Part shown: piece after piece, positions 1 to 6,931 of the stretch
Numbering within the stretch: the stretch's first letter is position 1
How the letters are laid out: each line of letters starts with the position of its first letter
Source of the DNA: Piscirickettsiaceae bacterium
GTDB lineage: Bacteria > Pseudomonadota > Gammaproteobacteria > Thiomicrospirales > Thiomicrospiraceae
DNA: 10,921 bases
Direction: 5' to 3'
NCBI GenBank assembly: GCA_021767305.1
Contig: JAASTL010000009.1
Coordinates: 1-10,921 of the forward strand
Made by a program: the position numbers and the translations under genes
The notes under the pieces: model-generated
The model's input: the letters and a program-made list of their open reading frames with translations, nothing else
Told to the model about the DNA's origin: nothing
Database searches by the model: none

Positions 1-2763
1 ACCGTTTTTAGTGGCTAGACCAAGCAGTAAAACCAAGGCAATCTGGCTGTAAATATTAACACTCATACCATAGTAATAGAGTGCTAATAAGCCTCCCGAG
101 AGCGCTAAAGGCACGGTAAATAGAATAATAATGGGATGCCGGAAACTTTCAAATTGCGCCGACAACACCAAATAAATAATCACTAAACCAAAGATAAAAA
201 CAAAGTAGAAAGAGTTGGAACTCTCTTGGAAATCTCTGGATTGACCTTTGTAATCCAACACTGCCTCAGAAGGTAAAGTTTCACGTGAAACTTTAACCAA
301 ATAATCTAATGCTTCTTGTAATGAAAGATTTTCATCCAAATTGGCAGAAAGCGTTATGGACCTGACTCGGTTATACCTTAACAAGGTAGATGATACCCCT
401 TCTGGTTTAATACTGATTAAATCGGCCAGAGGTAAGAGTTGCTGTGTAGTTTCTGAACGAATATAAATTTGCTGCAAGTCTTGTGGCGATTTAAATAAGG
501 CGTGTTCCGCTTTTAGGTAAATATCATACTCTTCCCCTTTATAATCAAAGGTTGTTACGGTTTTACCACCTAATAATACTTGCAAGGTTTCACTTAAATT
601 CTGATGCGAAACTCCGAGAGCTGTGGCTTTTTCATAATTCAAGGTAAAACTCAGCTGCGGTTTGTTAGGTTCAAAATCCCAATCTAAACTGGTTAATCCA
701 GGGTTGGTTTCATCAATCGCTTTATCCATCAGCTGCTGCCATTCACTGAGTTCATCATAACTAGAACCCCCTATGACAAATTGCACCGGTTTTTGAGTAC
801 GGCCACCAATAGCAGAACGCATTACTGGGAAGACTTTAACACCAGTTAAATCAGCTAAATTTTTCTTAACTTCAGCAATAATTTGTTGCGCTGGACGACG
901 TTTTGACCAATCTTCCAACACGACGATAATAATACCGCTATTGAAAATCTCACTATTACCGAAAGAACGCGGGGTGCGTACTAATAAACGTTTCACTTCG
1001 CCTTTTTCAACTAGAGGCATCATGCGCTCTTCAATTTCAAAAGCATAAGAGTTCATATAATCAAAAGTCGCCCCTTCCGGCCCTTTTAACATGACATAAA
1101 AGACACCCCGATCCTCTTTAGGAACGTATTCTTGTGGAATCTCCTTAAACAGATAAAAGGCTGAAGAGAGCACCGCTATAAAAAATAAAACACCCACCCA
1201 GCTATGGCGTAAGCTAAAGATTTGAACTTTCTTAAACCAGTGCAATTGCTTGTAATTGCTTCTATTTTTAGATTTAGTGTCAGAAACTGCTTTTAAAAGG
1301 TTTGAAGCTAGTGCGGGTGAGAACGTCAAAGCCACCCAACTTGAGAATATCACCGCCACCGCTAAAGTCACCGCAAACTCTGAAAAAAGCCGGCCAATCT
1401 TACCTTCTAGAAACGCCATAGGAAGGAAAACGGAAATCAGAACTAAGGTAGTTGCAACAATCGCAAAGCCAACTTGTCTGGTGCCTAAAAACGCGGCACT
1501 AATAGGTTTATGCCCCATATCAAGATGACGTTGAGTGTTTTCAAGTACTACAATTGCATCATCCACCACCAAGCCAATCGCTAATACTAAAGCGAGTAAT
1601 GTCAATAAGTTAACCGAATAATCCAACATCCAGAGAATCCAGAATGTTGCGACTAAAGCCACTGGCAAAGTGACCATAGGCACTAATGCCGCGCGCCAAT
1701 TACGCAAGAACACCAGCATCACCAGGATAACGAGCCCCAAAGAAATAGCTAAGGTCTTATAAACCTCATTCACAGCTTGCTGAACAAATACCGAAGAATC
1801 ATAACTATTGGCAATGTGCATGCCCTCTGGCAGGCTTTTATTGATTAGATCTTTACGATCACGGGCGAGTTGCGCAACTTCAAGTGTATTGGCATTGGAT
1901 TGTTTGATAATACCAATACCCACCATCGGTTGACCATTACCTCTAAACAGGCGGCGACGCTCTACCGAACCTAATTCAACTTTGGCAACTTCATCTAAAT
2001 GAATGGTTCCAACCTGATTAGATTGTTTAACAACGAGTTTTTTTAGGTCATCTAAATCAGCTAAAGGTTTGTTGATCTGCACACTAAACAGACGGTGTTC
2101 ACCTTGCAGGCTACCAATCGGTAGTTCAATATTTGCAGCTCTTAAACGGTTTTCAATATCAGCAACGGTTACCTCTTTTAAAGCCATCTTATTTGGATCT
2201 AACCAAATCCTAAAAGCAAAAGATTGACCGCCACCTACACGTACACGCCCCACACCGTCTAACACCGAGAAACGATCAACTAAATAACGTTCTGCATAAT
2301 CCGTCAACTCCGGTACAGTGAGTTTGTCACTATTCAGGTTAAACCACATAATGACCGACTCATCGCCATCAGCCTTCTCTACTTCGGGTGGATCTGCACC
2401 TTCCGGTAAGTTATCTAAAATGCGCGATACACGGTCACGCAGATCATTTGCAGCGGCATCAATGTCCCGTTCAATACTGAATTCTATTTTGATATTAGAG
2501 CGCCCATCACTGGAGCTAGATTCGATATATTTAATACCCGAAACACCGGCAATACGGTTTTCTATTACTTTGGTAATACGATTTTCAACCACTTGTGCGG
2601 CGGCACCTAAATAGCGGGTATCAATAGTGACAATTGGTGGATCAACATTGGGATACTCTCGCAAACTCATGCGATCATAGGAGAGTAACCCAATCGCAAA
2701 AAGAATAAGAGAAACAACTGTTGCAAGGATTGGGCGTTTAACAGAAGTATCGGATAACCACAT
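1..2763 (-). CDS. RND efflux pump inner-membrane subunit, AcrB/HAE1-like (3' end beyond window)
   Basis: This is the proton-driven inner-membrane pump of a tripartite efflux system, which takes substrates from the periplasm or membrane and passes them to an outer-membrane channel. The frame is open for 921 codons from ATG 2763 to the left edge with no stop or frameshift. It begins MWLSDTSVKRPILATVV, the usual first transmembrane helix, followed by the porter motif REYPNVDPP. The TM4 motif GLVVDDAIVVLEN carries the paired proton-relay aspartates at residues 401-402 (D407/D408 in AcrB). The last visible residues, GLATKNG, include Lys919, equivalent to AcrB Lys940. AcrB relatives have about 1,020-1,050 residues, so roughly 100 are missing, probably only because of the window edge. 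It lies 9 bp behind the adaptor gene, with AGGG at 2771-2774 as ribosome site. No outer-membrane factor gene is seen. Substrates cannot be predicted. Confidence 0.95.
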   Translation of the reverse strand, partial: MWLSDTSVKRPILATVVSLILFAIGLLSYDRMSLREYPNVDPPIVTIDTRYLGAAAQVVENRITKVIENRIAGVSGIKYIESSSSDGRSNIKIEFSIERDIDAAANDLRDRVSRILDNLPEGADPPEVEKADGDESVIMWFNLNSDKLTVPELTDYAERYLVDRFSVLDGVGRVRVGGGQSFAFRIWLDPNKMALKEVTVADIENRLRAANIELPIGSLQGEHRLFSVQINKPLADLDDLKKLVVKQSNQVGTIHLDEVAKVELGSVERRRLFRGNGQPMVGIGIIKQSNANTLEVAQLARDRKDLINKSLPEGMHIANSYDSSVFVQQAVNEVYKTLAISLGLVILVMLVFLRNWRAALVPMVTLPVALVATFWILWMLDYSVNLLTLLALVLAIGLVVDDAIVVLENTQRHLDMGHKPISAAFLGTRQVGFAIVATTLVLISVFLPMAFLEGKIGRLFSEFAVTLAVAVIFSSWVALTFSPALASNLLKAVSDTKSKNRSNYKQLHWFKKVQIFSLRHSWVGVLFFIAVLSSAFYLFKEIPQEYVPKEDRGVFYVMLKGPEGATFDYMNSYAFEIEERMMPLVEKGEVKRLLVRTPRSFGNSEIFNSGIIIVVLEDWSKRRPAQQIIAEVKKNLADLTGVKVFPVMRSAIGGRTQKPVQFVIGGSSYDELSEWQQLMDKAIDETNPGLTSLDWDFEPNKPQLSFTLNYEKATALGVSHQNLSETLQVLLGGKTVTTFDYKGEEYDIYLKAEHALFKSPQDLQQIYIRSETTQQLLPLADLISIKPEGVSSTLLRYNRVRSITLSANLDENLSLQEALDYLVKVSRETLPSEAVLDYKGQSRDFQESSNSFYFVFIFGLVIIYLVLSAQFESFRHPIIILFTVPLALSGGLLALYYYGMSVNIYSQIALVLLLGLATKNG

Positions 2764-2772
2764 ATTAACGCC

Positions 2773-3870
2773 CTATTTAGAAGATTGTGTTGATGTTTTA
2801 AGCAGTAACTCAGTTTGCGACATGTCATTTTCAAAATGTTTAATCGTCACTTTTTTACGTGGATTAACGCTTAAAACACCTTGGCTAACAATTTCATCGC
2901 CTGCGTTTAAACCGGACAATACTGCCGTTCTTGATTCACCGATTTCACCTGTTTCTATTTTGACTTTTTTCAGTGAGAGGCCTGCAGAAGATTGCGCAGA
3001 ATCGGATGCAGGCTCAATACGATAAACAAAATTATGATCTCCCAACATCATGATGGATTTATTTGGAATAGTGAGTTTCTCTTTAGCTGGTAATTCAACT
3101 AGGGCGCGTACCAACATGTTGGTTTTAAGTAATCGAGAACTGTTATCGAGCTTAGCTCTGACCATTAACATACGTGAAGATTGATCTAATTGTGGTGAAA
3201 TAGCAGTTATTTGTGCTTTAAATTCTTTTTCTTTATAAGAACGAGAAAACACTTTTATAATTTGGCCCAATTTAATTTCACTCAAATATTGATCGGGTAA
3301 CATCAGATCAAGATACATTTCATTAATATTATCCAAGGTCACTAAAGCCTCACCTTGATCTACAAAGGCGCCTTCCGAAAATTGTTTTAAACCCAATTGA
3401 CCTGAAAATGGCGCTTTAATACTTAAATCGGCAATACGTGTTTTCAGTGTATTTATTTCTGCCTCTAAAACTTGCCAGTCTCTATATTGTGCATCAATCT
3501 GTGCTTGGCTTACGGTAGCTATACCTTGTAGATTTTTTAAGCGGTAATATTGTTTTTTAGCCTCTGCTGCACTGATCTGTTTAGCTTTGAGTTCAGCTTG
3601 CTCTTGACGGTCATTAAACTCAACCAGTAAATCACCTTGTTTAACCTCTTGGCCATCTTGAAAATAAATCTTGGTAATGACTTCGGAAATATTAGGTGTC
3701 AGCGTGACAGAATCAATCGCCTTGAGTTCACCCAAAGCTTCAATGGTTTGATTTAGCTTTTCATACCCCACTTTATAGGCAATCACCGAAACAGGTTTAT
3801 TAGCTAAAACCTGGCTAGGCAACCAAAGTAACAGGATAAAGGTAAATAACACTCTAAAATTCAATGACAT
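2773..3870 (-). CDS. RND efflux periplasmic adaptor (membrane fusion protein, HlyD/AcrA family)
   Basis: A 365-residue adaptor that would bridge the inner-membrane pump to an outer-membrane channel. Residues 1-23 form a signal peptide (basic start, hydrophobic FILLLWLP stretch, cleavage near VLA|NK). There is no lipobox cysteine, so it is probably not lipidated, unlike AcrA. A first lipoyl half-motif around DGQEVKQGDLLVEF is followed by a helical hairpin rich in Gln, Ala, Lys and Glu (about residues 90-145). The second lipoyl half, IKAPFSGQLG with EGAFVDQGEAL, comes next, then beta-barrel and membrane-proximal domains. The start ATG at 3868-3870 has AAAGG at 3878-3882, seven bases upstream, a good ribosome site. 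It is the first gene of the operon with the RND pump, the standard order. No regulator gene is adjacent upstream, so control is unknown. Confidence 0.93.
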   Translation of the reverse strand: MSLNFRVLFTFILLLWLPSQVLANKPVSVIAYKVGYEKLNQTIEALGELKAIDSVTLTPNISEVITKIYFQDGQEVKQGDLLVEFNDRQEQAELKAKQISAAEAKKQYYRLKNLQGIATVSQAQIDAQYRDWQVLEAEINTLKTRIADLSIKAPFSGQLGLKQFSEGAFVDQGEALVTLDNINEMYLDLMLPDQYLSEIKLGQIIKVFSRSYKEKEFKAQITAISPQLDQSSRMLMVRAKLDNSSRLLKTNMLVRALVELPAKEKLTIPNKSIMMLGDHNFVYRIEPASDSAQSSAGLSLKKVKIETGEIGESRTAVLSGLNAGDEIVSQGVLSVNPRKKVTIKHFENDMSQTELLLKTSTQSSK

Positions 3871-4017
3871 AAACCAACCTTTAAATAGGCTTAAATGAGT
3901 AATATTACGATTTTAGTTCTTTAACTTAGAATTGTGTATGAATAATTGTTGCCATCAAAGCAATTCTGTTTTAATCAAAATTCGTTTTAGATTGTACTTT
4001 GATTTATTGAGGTAGGA

Positions 4018-4107
4018 ATGAGTATTGAATTGATTACCCATCTATTTAGTCGACTATTTAAGCGGCTTTTTACTGCTTTGGTAAACAGATGGGTTTTTAT
4101 TAACTAG
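4018..4107 (+). CDS. Candidate 29-residue amphipathic cationic small protein
   Basis: I do not recognise this ORF. It is short enough to be missed by length cut-offs. The ATG at 4018 follows GAGG (4009-4012) with five bases between, and AGGA abuts the codon; this is one of the best ribosome sites in the window. The peptide has a strict four-residue rhythm from about residue 7 to 26: two polar or small residues (TH, SR, KR, TA, NR) then two hydrophobic ones (LF, LF, LF, LV, WV). That predicts an amphipathic, membrane-binding helix with net charge about +3. It is read divergently from the efflux operon and converges on the CZB gene. Possible roles by analogy are a small membrane protein, a toxin-like peptide or a leader peptide. 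An inverted pair (ACCCATCT 4036-4043, AGATGGGT 4087-4094) followed by TTTTTATT lies inside the frame and could fold in its mRNA. Conservation is unknown, and a chance ORF remains possible. Confidence 0.33.
   Translation: MSIELITHLFSRLFKRLFTALVNRWVFIN
4043..4060. repeat. 18-nt repeat TAAATAGTC(G/A)ACTAAATA, copy 1 of an inverted pair
   Basis: The reverse strand reads TAAATAGTCGACTAAATA. A copy with one mismatch stands in the opposite orientation at 4644-4661, so the pair flanks the CZB-like gene. The core TAGTCGACTA (4047-4056) is a perfect 10-bp palindrome. This copy also lies within the candidate small ORF. It could be an operator or a chance pair in AT-rich DNA. Confidence 0.4.
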
Positions 4108-4123
4108 TTTGAATATATGGAAA

Positions 4124-4561
4124 CTACATTAACCTAGACAGTTCAGCTTCTTCCATATCTATAATTCGCCTTTCAAGATGAAGTAATGATTCAGTCAAGG
4201 TATCTGATATACCGGTCAATTCCATCATCTTCTCTTTTGCCTTAGCGCAGTTCTCTTCTTTTATTTTCTCTTTAGATTTAAAGAAGGTTCTTCTAACTTT
4301 GCCGAACATGAGTTTATACACCTGCATATACTGCTGATGAACCAAAATTAGACTGGGTTCAACAGCTTGATACTCAGGGATTTGCGAAAGGATTTGCCCT
4401 TGTCCGTAGTACCACTGACCTAAATGAGTAGCAGTATGTAAAACAGGTACTTTTTGCTGGTCAACGTCAAAGCCGCAAACCAATGCTTGTGCATTAGCAC
4501 GCCACGCAACATGCGAAGACCGAGCTAACCTAACTTGATTAATAAGCTCTTTTTTTTCCAC
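4124..4561 (-). CDS. Stand-alone CZB-like (chemoreceptor zinc-binding) domain protein, degenerate zinc site
   Basis: The protein has 145 residues, with no signal peptide or membrane helix, so it should be cytoplasmic. Residues 10-90 follow the CZB layout: SSHVAW with His17, LHTATHLGQWYYGQG (residues 41-55), the hallmark G-x-W-Y-Y, then LVHQQYMQVY with His75. CZB domains bind zinc with a His, Cys, His, His set and sit on chemoreceptors or diguanylate cyclases such as DgcZ. Here the position of the usual Cys (three before Gly48) is Thr45, and the His expected four after His75 is Met79. His42 and His46 are close enough to compensate. Residues 88-145 are a charged, probably coiled-coil tail. The start is GTG (4559-4561): it is the first start codon after an in-frame stop and has AGGA at 4570-4573, nine bases upstream. 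The next ATG is codon 79, inside the domain. Family call is moderately sure; function is unknown. Confidence 0.72.
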   Translation of the reverse strand: MEKKELINQVRLARSSHVAWRANAQALVCGFDVDQQKVPVLHTATHLGQWYYGQGQILSQIPEYQAVEPSLILVHQQYMQVYKLMFGKVRRTFFKSKEKIKEENCAKAKEKMMELTGISDTLTESLLHLERRIIDMEEAELSRLM

Positions 4562-4571
4562 TTTTTCTGAT

Positions 4572-4590
4572 CCTAATGAGAATTATTTTT
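4572..4590. promoter_or_regulatory. Fur-like box upstream of the CZB-like gene
   Basis: The core AATGAGAATTATT at 4575-4587 matches 11 of the 13 central bases of the Fur consensus, and 13 of 19 over the full box GATAATGATAATCATTATC. It lies 14-26 bases upstream of the GTG start. On the minus strand a possible -10 hexamer TATAAA (4589-4594) sits next to it, so a bound repressor would block initiation. No good -35 was found. In AT-rich DNA such matches occur by chance, and Zur or another Fur-family regulator could also be meant. Confidence 0.42.
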
Positions 4591-4598
4591 TATATTTT

Positions 4599-4629
4599 GG
4601 TTTGTGTTTTTTTTATTTTTTCACAAACC
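4599..4629. repeat. Inverted repeat GGTTTGTG / CACAAACC with T-rich loop
   Basis: GGTTTGTG (4599-4606) and CACAAACC (4622-4629) are exact inverted copies separated by 15 bases that are nearly all T. In the plus direction the second arm is followed by TATTTTTT, like an intrinsic terminator, but no recognised plus-strand gene leads into it; the candidate small ORF ends about 500 bases earlier. It lies about 40-70 bases upstream of the CZB-like gene start and could instead be an operator. Confidence 0.45.
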
Positions 4630-4643
4630 TATTTTTTACCAAG

Positions 4644-4661
4644 TAAATAGTCAACTAAATA
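4644..4661. repeat. 18-nt repeat TAAATAGTCAACTAAATA, copy 2
   Basis: This copy matches 17 of 18 bases of the reverse strand of 4043-4060. It stands about 83-100 bases upstream of the CZB-like start, where an upstream operator could act. The overlapping ACTAA (4654-4658) and TTAGT (4663-4667) form a further short dyad. Confidence 0.4.
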
Positions 4662-4897
4662 CTTAGTAACTCTCAATAACAACCTCATTCTAACCCGCTT
4701 AGGGCATAGGGCAAGTAGAAAAATAATTTAAAATGAAATTAGCCTTAAATGGCGAATAAAAATACTTAATTTTACTAATAGAAAGCTATACATGAATGGA
4801 TTCACTGCTATAAAGTGGCCCTAGGTGCCCCTTGAGGGTAAAAATTCGCCTGAAATATCTTGACTTACCCCTTCTGGCATCAAGTTCTTCGTTTGTT

Positions 4898-4935
4898 AAA
4901 AATTTTGTTAATAGCTAGCTATTAACAAAATTTTT
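4898..4935 (-). terminator. Perfect 38-nt palindrome, likely recQ terminator
   Basis: The arm AAAAATTTTGTTAATAGCT (4898-4916) is followed directly by its exact complement at 4917-4935, with no spacer, centred on AGCTAGCT. It lies 77-114 bases beyond the recQ stop. On the minus strand the stem ends in ATTTTT then AACAAAC, giving a short U-tract, so it could end the recQ transcript, although the stem is very AT-rich. It is equally able to act on the other strand. A 7-bp hairpin, TTTGTCT (4933-4939) with AGACAAA (4945-4951), overlaps the right arm and offers an alternative fold. Confidence 0.55.
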
Positions 4936-4985
4936 GTCTTTTTCAGACAAATTTTGACTCATTTCTAGTTAGCGCCTCACCCGTG

Positions 4986-5012
4986 TTTATGCCCTTTGGG
5001 TGCAAAGCTCTC
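4986..5012 (+). repeat. Left arm of the inverted repeat bracketing nitroreductase-recQ
   Basis: The complement of this 27-base stretch reads GAGAGCTTTGCACCC then AAAGGGCATAAA. The same sequence, with one A fewer, occurs on the plus strand at 7594-7619. The two copies are thus inverted and enclose exactly the nitroreductase and recQ genes; this one touches the recQ stop codon. A chance match of this length is very unlikely. Confidence 0.85.
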
Positions 5013-6829
5013 TAATAATTTTTAAAGAAACTTAAAAATTCATAGCCATAACGGTTAAGTTTAGTCTCTCCAACACCGGAAATAGCTAATAGTTGAGCAT
5101 CGTCTTTTGGCTTTTTCTGTGCCATTTCAATCAACGTAGCATCACCAAAAATTTGATAGGCAGGTATATCTTCCAATTGAGCAATTTCACGACGTAATAA
5201 GCGCAGTTCTTCAAAACAATTGCGATCTTCTTGTGTTAATTCATCCTTAGCTGACTTTTTCATAACAACTGCGGATTTTTTAGCTTTTTTAGCTAAGGCA
5301 AACTGAATATCAATTTGGCCTTTCATCGCTTGGCCAGAAAGAGAGGTAAATTTAAGGACGGAAAAATTTTGAATATCTTGAAATAAAAAACCTAGATGTA
5401 TGAGTTGACGAATAATACTCGACCACTCTTGAGCACTGTACTCTTTACCTATGCCATAGGTGCTTAATTGATGATGATTCTGAGCACGAATTTTTTCATT
5501 GTCCATGCCTCGCAGCACATCAATTACCTGCTTCATACCAAAACCCTGTTGCATACGATAAACACAAGACAATACTTTTTGTGCGGCTACTTTACCGTCA
5601 ACTAAGGTAGGTGGGTTCAAACAGATATCGCATTTACCGCAAGCTTGATGAGTGCTTTCTCCAAAATAATTCAACAATACATTACGACGACAAGTTTGCG
5701 CCTCGGCAAAATCGACCATAGCATTGAGTTTGAAATTTTCTAACCGTTTTTGATCTTCATCAGAAACCTGATCAACAAAATATCTGGCGGTAGCAATATC
5801 TTGTGATCCATAAAGCATAAGCACTTCAGATTCCAAACCATCACGCCCTGCTCTTCCAGTTTCTTGGTAGTAACCTTCAATATTTTTGGGCAAATCATAA
5901 TGCACTACAAAACGTACATTGGGTTTATCTATACCCATCCCAAAAGCAACCGTTGCCACGACAATTTCAATTTCATCTCGAATAAATTGTTGGTGCACAC
6001 TTTCTCTAATTTCAGCGGGTAGACCTGCATGGTAAGCTTTTGCTTTATAACCCTTTTCTTGCAGTTTGATGGCTACCTCTTCAACCTTTTTACGGCTTAA
6101 GGCATAGACAATACCGCTGCTATTTGGCCGCAGTTGTAAAAAGTCCAATAGCTGTTTTAAAGCTTGGCGTTTTTCCTCAACTCGATAAAAAATATTCGGT
6201 CGATCAAAACTGCTGATATGGATTCTTAAATCCTGAAAATGTAATTTTTCTAGAATATCTTCACGGGTGGCTCGATCAGCCGTGGCGGTTAGAGCAATAA
6301 AAGGTACTTGCGAAAACCACTCTCTAAAGGTACCCATTTGTCTGTATTCAGGTCTAAAATCATGCCCCCACTGGGAGATACAGTGGGCTTCATCTATGGC
6401 AAACAGGGCTATTTGAATAGACTGTAAGCGCTGCAAAAAACCTTGGCTTTGTAATCGTTCCGGTGAGACATAAAGCAAATCTAGTTGTTGCGCATGAAGT
6501 TGGCTTAATACGTCAGCGGCTTGAGTGGCATTAAGAGAGGAGTTGTAAAAAGCCGCTTTAATTCCATTTGCTTGCAATGCAGAAACCTGGTCTTGCATTA
6601 GAGCGATTAAAGGCGAAACCACAATTGCGGTTCCTGGTCTGATTAAAGCCGGAATTTGATAACAGAGAGATTTCCCCCCCCCGGTCGGCATAAGTACAAA
6701 ACAGTCACGCCCCTGAATCACATCTTCAATAATCTCGGCTTGCTGCTGACGAAAGGCTTGATATCCATAAACCTGCTGCAAGACTTCGAGCGCGGTTTTG
6801 GATTGAAATGAAGTGTCTGAAGAGGTCAT
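5012..6829 (-). CDS. recQ: ATP-dependent DNA helicase RecQ
   Basis: RecQ is a 3'-5' DNA helicase that works in recombination, fork repair and suppression of illegitimate exchange. All domains are present in 605 residues (E. coli: 609). Walker A MPTGGGKS is at 47-54, the DEAH box with AIDEAHCISQWGHDFRPEY at 144-162, and TATADRATRE at 181-190. The second RecA lobe has VATVAFGMGIDKPNVRFVVHY and the arginine-finger motif ETGRAGRDG (323-331). The zinc site Cys380, 397, 400 and 403 is followed by the winged-helix RQC domain. The HRDC domain fills about 530-605, ending near ISGVGETKLNRYG. The ATG at 6827-6829 fits the family N-terminus, but no clear Shine-Dalgarno precedes it, so translation may be weak. 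It follows the nitroreductase gene after 102 bp and may share its transcript. Oddity: glycines 50-52 are encoded by GGG GGG GGG, a nine-base run. Confidence 0.98.
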   Translation of the reverse strand: MTSSDTSFQSKTALEVLQQVYGYQAFRQQQAEIIEDVIQGRDCFVLMPTGGGKSLCYQIPALIRPGTAIVVSPLIALMQDQVSALQANGIKAAFYNSSLNATQAADVLSQLHAQQLDLLYVSPERLQSQGFLQRLQSIQIALFAIDEAHCISQWGHDFRPEYRQMGTFREWFSQVPFIALTATADRATREDILEKLHFQDLRIHISSFDRPNIFYRVEEKRQALKQLLDFLQLRPNSSGIVYALSRKKVEEVAIKLQEKGYKAKAYHAGLPAEIRESVHQQFIRDEIEIVVATVAFGMGIDKPNVRFVVHYDLPKNIEGYYQETGRAGRDGLESEVLMLYGSQDIATARYFVDQVSDEDQKRLENFKLNAMVDFAEAQTCRRNVLLNYFGESTHQACGKCDICLNPPTLVDGKVAAQKVLSCVYRMQQGFGMKQVIDVLRGMDNEKIRAQNHHQLSTYGIGKEYSAQEWSSIIRQLIHLGFLFQDIQNFSVLKFTSLSGQAMKGQIDIQFALAKKAKKSAVVMKKSAKDELTQEDRNCFEELRLLRREIAQLEDIPAYQIFGDATLIEMAQKKPKDDAQLLAISGVGETKLNRYGYEFLSFFKNY

Positions 6830-6912
6830 AAATATCGGTAACTGAAAATGTGCGCTTAAACTAAAGCAAATCGCTGTAAAAATCCAGTCACATAAGATAA
6901 ACAGTGATTACA

Positions 6913-6922
6913 TAGTCGACTA
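6913..6922. repeat. Third copy of the palindrome TAGTCGACTA
   Basis: The 10-bp palindrome at the centre of the repeat at 4043-4060 recurs here, between the nitroreductase stop and the recQ start, followed by CTTGACTC. It could be a regulator site for recQ or chance; the flanks do not match the 18-nt repeat beyond the core. Confidence 0.35.
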
Positions 6923-6931
6923 CTTGACTCT

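Larger units (their letters stand above)
4562..5011. other. Gene-free, repeat-rich spacer between the CZB-like gene and recQ
   Basis: No convincing gene was found in these 450 bases; open frames are short and lack ribosome sites. From left to right it holds the Fur-like box, the GGTTTGTG inverted repeat, copy 2 of the 18-nt repeat (4644-4661), a featureless AT-rich part, a GC-richer block at about 4815-4895 that may be a dispersed element, the 38-nt perfect palindrome, a small hairpin at 4933-4951, and one arm of the repeat that brackets the nitroreductase-recQ pair. Confidence 0.7.

Noticed and set aside
1256..1528. 90-codon plus-strand ORF
   Set aside because: It is a shadow of the RND pump gene, whose conserved motifs occupy the opposite strand.
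2318..2614. 98-codon plus-strand ORF
   Set aside because: It is antisense to the conserved porter domain of the RND pump and looks like a compositional shadow.
2822..3025. 67-codon plus-strand ORF
   Set aside because: It is antisense to the adaptor gene and has no ribosome site or recognisable features.
4036..4100. tRNA-like or structured RNA from ACCCATCT/AGATGGGT with inner stems
   Set aside because: There is no T-loop, anticodon arm or known ribozyme core; the same bases are better explained by the candidate small ORF, possibly with a hairpin in its mRNA.
6830..6931. LexA (SOS) box before recQ
   Set aside because: No CTG-N10-CAG pattern with the right spacing was found in the spacer.
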